Origin: an uncultured Clostridia bacterium
Lineage (GTDB): Bacteria; Bacillota; Clostridia; Christensenellales; UBA1242
Direction: 5' to 3'
Assembly: GCA_934748015.1 (NCBI GenBank)
Contig: CAKVHF010000007.1
Coordinates: forward strand, 1 to 34,480
Length of the DNA: 34,480 nt
Under the pieces are notes generated by a model. It was not told the DNA's origin. It ran no database searches and saw only the letters and a list, made by a program, of their open reading frames with translations. Made by a program: the position numbers and the translations under genes. This document shows positions 1 through 7,800 of the stretch, piece after piece; position 1 is the first letter of the stretch, and each line of letters opens with the position of its first letter.

Positions 1-22
1 TTTTTTGCTCCCTTTTTTCGGA

Positions 23-129
23 GACTCTGGTGTGTTATCACACACCAACAACTATCGTTGTTAGAACTTAAGGACTATAGTCCAGTGTAGTCGGGAACCC
101 TACCCGACACTTCCGCTTTGCTCCAGCCG
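23..129. repeat. Palindrome-rich direct repeat, copy A
   Basis: This stretch is nearly identical to 3740-3850 in the same orientation. It holds four small inverted repeats in a row: GGTGTGT/ACACACC (loop TATC), AACAAC/GTTGTT (loop TATC), the perfect palindrome GGACTATAGTCC, and GTCGGG/CCCGAC. The two copies enclose the phage-like operon at 690-3586. Similarity fades after the shared CTCCAGCCG. Origin and function are unknown. It could be the end of an integrated element or an interspersed repeat that happens to occur twice. Confidence 0.75.
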
Positions 130-148
130 ATTCCCGAGGGAACACCAA

Positions 149-185
149 GCAACAAAAAAGCACTTTCGAGTGCTTTTTTTGTTGC
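149..185. terminator. Strong bidirectional Rho-independent terminator
   Basis: A 16-bp stem (GCAACAAAAAAGCACT with its complement, one extra T) closes on a TTCG tetraloop. It has A-tracts and T-tracts on both sides, so it can stop transcription in either direction. It separates repeat A from the hairpin array and could insulate the phage-like operon, whose last gene ends at 690. Confidence 0.8.
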
Positions 186-583
186 AATGATATTTCCGTA
201 AACGGAAATGATATTCGTTTCACGAATGATATTGCTAACGCAATGGTGCTCGCAGTAACATTGTTCAAAGTTGTCGTTAGACACCTTGAAGAAATGTTAC
301 AAGTAAACAATCTATGTGTCAGACACAATATGTGGCTGTGGCACATGTTAATGTGCGTTGAGCGTTTAGCTCAACAACACATAGATTATATTTTTGCTAA
401 CGCAAAAGTGTCGGTTCAATATTATATATATAATATAATTACTGCTCTCGCCATAAGCAATATTGTGCAAGCACAATTGTTTCGGCTCGTTTGTAATTAT
501 CATTATGAGCTTAAGCGAATAATATCATTGGCGAGTGCCAATATCATTGTGAGTGTTAGCGAACAATATCATTAAGACTTATA
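186..583. repeat. Array of short hairpins between inverted 9-bp repeats
   Basis: AATGATATT occurs three times on the left (186, 207, 225). Its reverse complement AATATCATT occurs three times on the right (531, 550, 575). Small hairpins of 5-7 bp alternate with these words and fill the interior: TTTCCG/CGGAAA at 193-208, ATTCGT/ACGAAT at 213-227, ATTGC/GCAAT at 231-244, TTGAGC/GCTCAA at 358-374, TTTTGC/GCAAAA at 392-407, ATTGTGC/GCACAAT at 472-487 and ATTGGC/GCCAAT at 537-552. Several stems share their ATT/AAT ends with the 9-bp words. No convincing gene lies here. The overall symmetry suggests a MITE-like or folded non-coding element; function unknown. From 584 to 689 nothing further is seen. 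Confidence 0.65.
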
Positions 584-689
584 TTATGTACATTTAATAA
601 TACATTAATTTTTTTATTATTCTAAAAATTTTTGTTGTAAGTTTCTTTATAATACAAATGAGCTTGTATACACTATTTATTTTAAGTTA

Positions 690-1556
690 TTATAATTTAT
701 GTAAATAACTTTTTGCCAATATTACCAATCCTTTTTCTTTTTCAACTTTTTTTATTTCACCCTTATCTATCATTCTATTTAAAACTTTGTCAATAACAAT
801 CGCATCTTCTTTATTTACATTGCTTTTCCCTAAAATTGAAGTTAGTGGGACATTATTTATATCTTTATTGTTAAATGCTAATTCCTTTAACTTATCTATA
901 TTTTCTTTTGCTAACTTTATCATTGCAAGAAATGTAGTTGAGGGATTTTTAATATTCAAACATTTTGATACCATGGTAGCGGTTTCCAAATATTTATCAT
1001 AGTCTTTCATACTCGTTAAAATATGATTATTTTTTAACATATCAGATATATTTACTAAGACTTCTTTTACCTCTTCAATCTCTTCTGGAAGAAATAATAA
1101 GTTTAATGCTTGATAAGATAGATTTGGCAATTTAAAATCTTTTTCAACCTCTCTACAAAAATTGATGAATTCATCTGTCAAGCCAGAATATTCCTTAAAC
1201 TCTAAACTTTCTAATTCTTTATATAATTTTCTTAACAATTCTTCATCATCTTGACCTGAAATAGAGTTATGGCTTAATTGTATTGCTAATGCTTGGTCTT
1301 TGGATAATTTATCCTTACATAGCATAACTTCAATTTCTTCAAGTTCAGCATCAATAGACGCCATAACCCTGTGATTGCCAGACAAAACTTCTATTTCATT
1401 ATTTTCATTATAATAACAAAATGGGACCGATGTTAGCTGTCCATCTTTTTTAATATTTGATACAAGTTTTTGATATTCTTCAGGTTCCATATATCTAGCA
1501 TTCACTTTCAATAGTCTTATATCTCTTGGATTTATCTTTATAATTTCTGTTTCCAT
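690..1556 (-). CDS. Phage-type ParB-like (ParB/Srx fold) protein
   Basis: The 288-residue product has an N-terminal ParB-like domain at about residues 5-95, with the characteristic SGNHRV motif at 59-64 (the GxxR-type motif of the ParB/sulfiredoxin fold). A helical C-terminal half of unknown function follows. ParB-fold proteins bind CTP or act as nucleases or DNA-modification accessories. Those encoded beside terminases and DUF488 in phages are distinct from chromosome-partitioning ParB, and no parA is present. I choose the ATG at 1556 because AAGGA lies 8 nt upstream; a longer start at 1583 has no ribosome site. The gene overlaps the preceding one by 19 bp, which suggests translational coupling. 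It is the last gene of a four-gene minus-strand operon. Family is fairly sure; role is inferred. Confidence 0.8.
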   Translation of the reverse strand: METEIIKINPRDIRLLKVNARYMEPEEYQKLVSNIKKDGQLTSVPFCYYNENNEIEVLSGNHRVMASIDAELEEIEVMLCKDKLSKDQALAIQLSHNSISGQDDEELLRKLYKELESLEFKEYSGLTDEFINFCREVEKDFKLPNLSYQALNLLFLPEEIEEVKEVLVNISDMLKNNHILTSMKDYDKYLETATMVSKCLNIKNPSTTFLAMIKLAKENIDKLKELAFNNKDINNVPLTSILGKSNVNKEDAIVIDKVLNRMIDKGEIKKVEKEKGLVILAKSYLHKL

Positions 1557-2758
1557 AATTCTAATCCTTCTTTCAGATTCCATTTACCCATATGTGAAAA
1601 ATAGGTTAAATTATAATTTCCATCTTTCATTTGCTTTCTATCCTGTAAAATAAACAAATCTCTATATTTTACCGATGACATATTTTTAGTAAAAACATTT
1701 GTATAAATGGTTTTTATTTCTTTATTTAATAATCTTTCTGCCAATAATTTAACTTCTGTACTTAAAACACAATACAAAATTAGTTTGCTTAATCGTTTAA
1801 TATTTGAATTAACTGCAAAATCTGACAATAAGTATATACAAGGTTGTTCTATTTCTTTAAGTGGTTGGTTTCTATAATTATTTGTAAACCCAAAGGCTCC
1901 AAACAATTTATCGTTAGAAAACAATCCATAACAGACTTTAGGTGTACCTACATAGTGAATTTGTTTACTTAAATATTTTTGTCTTAAAGAATTAAACTGT
2001 TGTAATGTTAATTGTTTAATTTCAACATTTTCAATAATCTCATTTTCTACAACCGTATCAAAATATTTTTGTAATATTTGTTTATTTGCTTGAGTTGAAA
2101 TTAGTTTTGATTTCATATTAACATTAGAATACACATTTAAATGTTGTGATTTTAAAATTTGATTATGGTGTAAATCTGTTATTTCTTTCTTTGATACAAC
2201 AACAAATGTAAAATTTGAATTTAATAACAATTTAACTGTTTTTATATTTAAAAAATTATGATTACAATTATTTATAATTAATATGTCTTTATTTGCAATA
2301 TTTTGCAAGAACTCTTCGATTTTGCATTTTTTAAATTCGTTTATCTCTAATGAAATACAACTTATTTGATTTTTTATTGCGTTACATAAATAATCTTTAT
2401 TTTTGATAACATTATTAAAAATTCTTTTATTGTGTTCGTTATTTTTCTTTGGCTTATATGTCTTATAGATTATTGCTAATGCCAGTTTTTCAATATCGCT
2501 TAAAGGGGAACCTATATCTAATTCTAACTCTTTGTAAATCTTTTCATTTAGATCTAAATCTTTATTGTTACTAAAATATTTACCCAATAAAGCATTACAA
2601 AAATCAACATCGCCACCAATTATTGGTGACGATGTTAGATTATATATTAATTTTTCTAATTCCAAATTTTCTGACCCATAAACAAATATTCTATTAAACT
2701 TATTATTGTTTATAATATCAGAAATGCAATTGCTCAATATTGTTTTTACTTTTATCAT
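1538..2758 (-). CDS. Phage 'putative antirestriction adenine methyltransferase' family protein (Mom-like C-terminus)
   Basis: The 406-residue protein is recognised mainly by its C-terminal third. The motif YLLSDFAVNSNIKRLSKLIL (about 310-329), then STEVKLLAERLLNKEIKTI, SSVKYRDLF (about 361-369) and a final aromatic GKWNLKEGLELW segment match, from memory, a phage family annotated as putative antirestriction adenine methyltransferase. That region resembles the GNAT-like Mom DNA-modification fold. The N-terminal half (residues 20-60, FVYGSENLELEK then GGDVDFCNALLG) resembles the start of the same phage proteins. No canonical methyltransferase DPPY motif is visible, so methylation itself is doubtful. 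The gene overlaps both neighbours (41 bp with DUF488, 19 bp with ParB), so the three are likely one translational unit. Composition is very Asn/Lys/Ile rich. Confidence 0.6.
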   Translation of the reverse strand: MIKVKTILSNCISDIINNNKFNRIFVYGSENLELEKLIYNLTSSPIIGGDVDFCNALLGKYFSNNKDLDLNEKIYKELELDIGSPLSDIEKLALAIIYKTYKPKKNNEHNKRIFNNVIKNKDYLCNAIKNQISCISLEINEFKKCKIEEFLQNIANKDILIINNCNHNFLNIKTVKLLLNSNFTFVVVSKKEITDLHHNQILKSQHLNVYSNVNMKSKLISTQANKQILQKYFDTVVENEIIENVEIKQLTLQQFNSLRQKYLSKQIHYVGTPKVCYGLFSNDKLFGAFGFTNNYRNQPLKEIEQPCIYLLSDFAVNSNIKRLSKLILYCVLSTEVKLLAERLLNKEIKTIYTNVFTKNMSSVKYRDLFILQDRKQMKDGNYNLTYFSHMGKWNLKEGLELWKQKL

Positions 2759-3107
2759 CTAATTCTTCTACTTTTACTCCTAAATATTCCTTCAGCCATT
2801 TTGCAACAATCCTTCTATGACAAAAAGTTTTACCTTCTTTTATATCTGTCCATTTCTCATAACACAATAAAACTGCATTATCGCCAAGTTCAGCGTAGAC
2901 TTGTTTTGGATCAAGTTTATTTAAAACCTTTTCGTAATAAAGTTTTGTATAAAGTTTTTCATCCTCTATTTTTATAATCTCGGCTGGTGGAGCAAGCTTT
3001 TTAAATTCTTCTCCTTTCCAGAACCTATTAAATCTCGCAATAGAAATATATTTATATCCCTTATTTTTGGGATAACTTTTAATTTTTCCAAAATAACCCG
3101 TATACAT
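2718..3107 (-). CDS. DUF488 family protein
   Basis: The 129-residue product shows the DUF488 hallmarks in order: ISIAR at 21-25, LAPP at 38-41, LLCYE at 80-84 and FCHRR at 95-99. The invariant Cys and His-Arg residues are thought to form a metal- or substrate-binding site. The biochemical function of the family is not established. Members are frequent in phages and integrated elements beside ParB-like and DNA-modification genes, as here. AGAGGA precedes the ATG at 3107 at good spacing. Its 3' end overlaps the start of the next gene by 41 bp. It follows the small-terminase gene after a 53-bp gap. Confidence 0.8.
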   Translation of the reverse strand: MYTGYFGKIKSYPKNKGYKYISIARFNRFWKGEEFKKLAPPAEIIKIEDEKLYTKLYYEKVLNKLDPKQVYAELGDNAVLLCYEKWTDIKEGKTFCHRRIVAKWLKEYLGVKVEELDDKSKNNIEQLHF

Positions 3108-3160
3108 TTTATTTCCTCTCTATCATTATAACATAAATTTGTTTAATATTAAAGCAATTA

Positions 3161-3586
3161 TTAAAATCTCTTTTTTGCTCTTGCTTCTGGCGTTAACCTT
3201 AAGTCTTTCAATATTTTTTCAAGTTGTTTATTACAATCAACTAATGTTTTATAGTGCTCATTCTCTTTAACCATAACCTTTGGTGTCTTTCCATCACTAC
3301 AAATTCCAGTCACAATTCTAATGTATCTGTCCGGGTTTTTATTGTATTCTCGCCAAGCTCTATCTCGCATTATCTTAATTTGACAATACTGCCAAATGAG
3401 TTCGGCATCGCTATGTGATAGTCTATAACTAATACTTTCTTTCAATGTTTTTACAATTCCTTCATAAGCACATTTTTCTTCTTCAGTTAAATATGTTGGA
3501 ATCTTCAAAACTTCATTGTTTATTATTTCTGTTTCCACTTGAACTTTTTTATTTCTCTCAAGCATTTCTTTTTGCCATTTATCCAT
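3161..3586 (-). CDS. Phage terminase small subunit, P27-like
   Basis: The product is 141 residues, a usual length for P27-type small terminases. It has a helical central part with an SHSDAELIWQYC segment (about 57-68), and the C-terminus ends in a KDLRLTPEARAKK motif, the family signature. Small terminases recognise the packaging site of phage DNA and regulate the large subunit. No large subunit follows; the next genes are DUF488, the Mom-like protein and ParB, so packaging cannot be completed by this locus alone. The ATG is preceded by AAAAGGAG at 9-nt spacing. A 12-bp stem-loop lies just upstream in the leader. Confidence 0.75.
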   Translation of the reverse strand: MDKWQKEMLERNKKVQVETEIINNEVLKIPTYLTEEEKCAYEGIVKTLKESISYRLSHSDAELIWQYCQIKIMRDRAWREYNKNPDRYIRIVTGICSDGKTPKVMVKENEHYKTLVDCNKQLEKILKDLRLTPEARAKKRF

Positions 3587-3606
3587 AAAATTCTCCTTTT
3601 AACATA

Positions 3607-3646
3607 AAAGGTTGAAGATAACAAAATTGTTTATTCTTCAACCTTT
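3607..3646 (-). promoter_or_regulatory. 12-bp stem-loop in the leader of the phage-like operon
   Basis: AAAGGTTGAAGA pairs perfectly with TCTTCAACCTTT across a 16-nt AT-rich loop. Read on the minus strand, it sits about 20 nt upstream of the small-terminase start and is followed by only a few T residues and then the ribosome site. It could be a terminator of incoming transcription or an attenuator. It lacks a long U-tract. Confidence 0.5.
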
Positions 3647-3739
3647 CTGAAATTTGTTTTAATTAACAACTATATATTATCATACATAAGTTAGTAAATG
3701 CAAGAATGAGTGTCAATATTCTTACCCTTTTCCTCGTAA

Positions 3740-3850
3740 GACTCTGGTGTGTTATCACACACACCAACAACTATCGTTGTTAGAACTCCGGACTATAGTC
3801 CAGTGTAGTAGGGAACCCTGCCCGACACTTTCGCTAATCGCTCCAGCCGG
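3740..3850. repeat. Palindrome-rich direct repeat, copy B
   Basis: This is the second copy of the repeat at 23-129, same orientation, with the same order of small palindromes and only scattered differences: an extra CA in the first hairpin, and GTAGGG for GTCGGG, which weakens the fourth stem. It bounds the phage-like operon on its upstream side. Between 3860 and 3939 nothing else is recognised. Confidence 0.75.
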
Positions 3851-3939
3851 GTCTGAAGATGGATCACCGCCCACGCATAAGTTATTTATTGTTTTATTCT
3901 TAATTATTTAACAATTTGTATTTATGAAAATAAATTTTA

Positions 3940-3968
3940 TTGTGATATTTTATTTAATATGATATAAT
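3940..3968 (+). promoter_or_regulatory. Promoter for the small membrane protein gene
   Basis: TTGTGA (3940-3945), a 17-bp spacer and TATAAT (3963-3968), with an extended -10 TG dinucleotide at 3960-3961. It lies 30 bp before the ATG at 3999, so the leader is short. The match to a housekeeping sigma promoter is good. Confidence 0.65.
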
Positions 3969-3998
3969 TTATTCATAATATTACATAAGGGAGTAATT

Positions 3999-4418
3999 AT
4001 GAAATTTTTTAGAGGTTTAAAGGCAACATGTGAAGCTATCGGAAAACTTTGGAAAATAGAAAGAATAAGGGACGCAGAAATAAACAGTAATCCAACGGAA
4101 GAAGAATTGAAAAACAACAAAAAAGGAAAGTTCTCCATCGCATTAACTATTTTAAGTATAGTTGTTTATTTGCTTGCCTTTGTTTTGGTTGCTTGCTCGT
4201 GGCAAACTAATGTGGCATTGGGTATATTTGTATTGATTTTGGTGTTAATGTTTGCTCCATCAATTCAAATAAAGGCAATAAATTTGGCAAAACAACAAAG
4301 AAAGATTAATGGGAAAGGTAGACCTGCTTTAATTCTTGCAAATACTTTGCCAACTTTGGTGCTGGTTGTGGGAGTGTTGTTCTTTGTTCTTGGTGGAATG
4401 TATATTTTCTTTAAATAA
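3999..4418 (+). CDS. Small three-TM membrane protein, unknown function
   Basis: The 139-residue protein has a cytoplasmic charged N-terminus (residues 1-45, Lys/Glu rich). It then has hydrophobic segments at about 47-66, 70-92 and 112-136, separated by a basic loop (NLAKQQRKINGKGRP). No family is recognised. The start is supported by AAGGGAG 5 nt upstream and a good promoter. It is monocistronic, closed by a terminator directly after the stop codon. It lies just outside repeat B, so it may be host DNA or the first gene beyond the inserted cassette. Confidence 0.75.
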   Translation: MKFFRGLKATCEAIGKLWKIERIRDAEINSNPTEEELKNNKKGKFSIALTILSIVVYLLAFVLVACSWQTNVALGIFVLILVLMFAPSIQIKAINLAKQQRKINGKGRPALILANTLPTLVLVVGVLFFVLGGMYIFFK

Positions 4419-4424
4419 GAAAAA

Positions 4425-4457
4425 AAAATACAACCTTGTTCGGTTGTATTTTTTTTG
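4425..4457 (+). terminator. Rho-independent terminator
   Basis: AAAATACAACC pairs with GGTTGTATTTT around a TTGTTC loop, followed by eight T residues. It begins a few bases after the stop codon of the small membrane protein gene. Confidence 0.85.
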
Positions 4458-4480
4458 CTTTGATAAAAGTTGTTATATTG

Positions 4481-4716
4481 TTAGTTATTCTTATATATTT
4501 TGACAAGTAAATTTTGGCTAAGATCATTCCAGTTGACATCATCAGAAACATAAAATTTTATAACTAAATTATAATAATTATCTGTGCTCTCAACGGTTGT
4601 TAAGTTAGTTGTTAAAACAAACTTTTGATAACTTGAATTTTTACCTTTAGCAGTCCAGTAATGATTAATGTTTGTGTTACAAAACTAATATGTATCTTAT
4701 TAAAATCACCTATCAT
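4481..4716 (-). pseudogene. Frameshifted C-terminal gene remnant
   Basis: On the minus strand a protein-like reading of about 68 codons ends at TAA (4481-4483). It includes the segment NINHYWTAKGKNSSYQ and ends VKIYKNN, but runs into a TAG at 4685-4687 and has no start. A different frame opening with ATG at 4716 reads MIGDFNKIHISF and joins it if one base is gained or lost near 4676-4684. Composition (Asn/Thr/Tyr, alternating hydrophobic) resembles the extracellular beta-rich proteins nearby. I read it as the decayed 3' end of a surface-protein gene. No parent is identified. Confidence 0.45.
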
Positions 4717-4763
4717 AATACTATTAAAAATGAAATTTTTTTGCATATACAAATATCACAAAA

Positions 4764-4807
4764 CAAAAAAACTCACGGATCTATATTCTAAATCTGTGAG
4801 TTTTTTT
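4764..4807. terminator. Bidirectional terminator after the giant lipoprotein gene
   Basis: AAAAAAACTCAC(G)GAT pairs with ATC(T)GTGAGTTTTTTT across an 11-nt loop. It lies 23 bp beyond the lipoprotein stop codon and has a T-run on the minus strand. Confidence 0.8.
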
Positions 4808-4829
4808 GATTAACATCTGTTTTGCATTG

Positions 4830-7800
4830 TTAATTATTGTTTGTGTTATTTTCTGGCTCTATAGTAAATACAAAGTCTTGATCTGGATATACATCTACAT
4901 CCAGGTTGTTGATGCCTAGTGTATAGTATAATGATTTCTTTTCATTGTTAAAATAATAAAGATCATAACTATCCATATACACACGATTAACACCTGTGCT
5001 ATATACTGGATTTTCATGCTTGCTATCTGTTGTCCATATTGTTGTTGTCGTATACTCTAGTTCAACCGTACATATTTCGGACAAGAACATATTAAGAGTT
5101 ATTCTTTGCGTTCCAATGGACAACCCAAATTTCTCATAATATAATTTACCTATTTTCATAAGATCACCATAAGTAAATCTTAGGTTGCCGTCTTCGATAT
5201 TGGTAAATTCGTACACATAACAATGCTCTTTATTTACACCCTCATCATATTTGCTCCAGATATCGTCAACAAATTCAACATTGCCAGCAATCACATCTCT
5301 GATCTTAACATTAGGATCATTGTTAACAACGGTATATGCCCTTCCGGTAGGCTCTGTTGCGTCAGTGTTGGTTACAAAAGTATATTTTGCTTGCTTATCC
5401 ATAAGATCAACTATACGCACGTAACCCAACTGCACAAGAATATATAGATATCTATCTTTAAAAACATCATAATAATCGCCATGTAGAGTGCTCTCGTCAA
5501 TAATCTCATTTAGCGAACTAGCTTGCTTGCTGAAAACAAAGAAGTATTGGTTGTTTTCATGATTTGTTATTATCTTATAATCATCGTTGCTATCTTGATA
5601 ACTTTGCGTTGCTGTGCTAAGATCGTTATAAGTAGAATTGTCCTTAATATAGAAGTTGATCGCATCATCCTTCTCGATCTTAGCGTATAGGTGGATATTC
5701 TCGCCTGTGCATACACCATTAGGCATTTCGTCCAAAATATTACATACTTGGGTATACTCTGGATCAAAATAATAATCTCTTAGTATATAACCCGCAGGGA
5801 CGCCATTGGTGTTAACCGCTACGCTCAATCTTTCGTCAAAATAATACTTAACTGGCAATGGATATAGTCCAGTTCTCTCACGTGTGTCAAAATTTACATC
5901 TTCGATAGCAATGTAGTCGGAATATTTTATCCTTTCAGAAGAAGAAGGATATACTTTGGTTTCTTGGTCTCCCACATGCAATGTCAATGTGGTGTATCTC
6001 TCCAACTTAACATATAGTGTAGGGATTCCATCTTCTAAATCATACCAACTTTTTTCTCTTATAATGGCCTCTTTCAATGCTTGGAAGTCATCTGCTGTGC
6101 CTATAACTCTATCTTCCCACCAATTGTAATCATAGTACTTAATGTGATCAGGTTCTAGCACATAATCTCTATATGTTGTGCCAGCTGGAAAATTGTATGT
6201 TTCTTCCCAACCTGATGGGAAGAACACTTCGTCATCTATTCCGTATTTGCCACCTACTGGTTCGATATTCGGATCAAAATATGATAGACATCTAATTGGT
6301 TCATCAAAGCCTTGTACTTTGATCTGGAAATTGACGATTTCGTGTGGCCAAACAAGTATCCACATATCAATTGGCTCTCCCTCAGCCATAACATTGTTAG
6401 ATCTTTGCCATGGATTATCCACTGTTGGCTTATTTGTGGACAAGCCGTAGTAATATAGCGGTACAGTAAATCCCATATAAGGTATAGTCCAGCCAGGTAT
6501 TGGATCGATGCTAGGATATTTGTCCCTTACACTCTTAGGCAATTGTTGCCATATATCTGCACCTCCACCTCCCCATTCGTTAGTTATATATTTTCCTGTT
6601 GGGACTGTCACTGTGTATATAAGGTCGTTATTTACAGGGAATTGCTTAGCAAGTTCGTCCTCTTGATCTTCCCAATTTCCACTTTTGTCCCAATTCTCAT
6701 TCAACCATTCATTATATCTTGGGGTTCGATACTTAACAGATTTCTTGGTATCCTCACCATATATAAAGTATGTATCCAGTGCCTTGCCGTCTTTGTTGCC
6801 ATTTACGGTATCAACATAGGTAAGCACTGTCTCGATATCGTGAACACGCACGATTGTGCCCTTCTCAAACACTGCAGTCAATGATGTTATTTCGCCAAAC
6901 TTAATCTTCTTAACTGTCTTCTCGTCATAAGTCACGCCATTGTTGTCTATCCAGTTCTTGAATATCCAGCCAGCCTCAGTCTCAACCACCGGTGCAAACA
7001 ATTTGTTACCCGGTTTACCCATCTGGTCGATAGTCTTGTAACTAAAGTGTGGAGTATTGATAGTAACTCTGGCTAAGTCAATCCACTTAGCATAGAATGT
7101 CATGTCGGAACTCAAAGGCTCGGAACTAGTATAATCTATCATTTCGGTTAGTCCTGCGTCTTTATAGAAGCCAACAAACGCTTTGCCGTTCTGCTCCAAA
7201 ACCACCGATGCCATGTCGCTAACAAGCTGGGCTTGTTTGAAATTGTCTTCGGATAGAGTGGAGAACTTTCCACCATTCATAACCAATGTAGGAAGTCCAT
7301 CGTTGCTCCACTTAGCAAATACTTGGTTGGTCGTGCTACTATTGCTAGCAACCGCTCTTATCTTATTGCCGTCTACTGGGATAGTGTATCCGCTATCGTA
7401 GAACCAGCCCAAGAATGTCTTACCCTCCGCGCTAGGTGTAGGAAGGCTAACTATCTCACCATCTTTATATACTGTCTTAAAGCCATCTACACTAGCACCT
7501 TCTAGATACACTCTTGCCTGAGATGGTTTATCGCCTAGGTTCTCTATCACATTATTGAAATTAACCGAATAATCGTAGTCGAAATCAATAGTTGTTCTCT
7601 CATATCTCTCGTCAGTTAGACTAGCAGGAGTATAGTCCTTGTGTCTGCTAACCAACAATTTCATTCTGTTGTATGTCTTGTCGGCATTTAATATAATATC
7701 TGCCTCGACCGAATATGCCTTCAACTCGGTTGGTGCAAAGAACGTATCAGATATACTGCTTGGTTCCCAGTCCTTGTCTGGATATGACAATACAAATATT

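Noticed and set aside
68..575. Open frames of 69-110 codons over repeat A and the hairpin array
   Set aside because: They are read through palindromes and a terminator, have no ribosome site and look unlike proteins.
186..583. CRISPR array
   Set aside because: Repeats are only 9 bp and invert in orientation across the region, spacers are palindromes of unequal length, and no cas gene is present.
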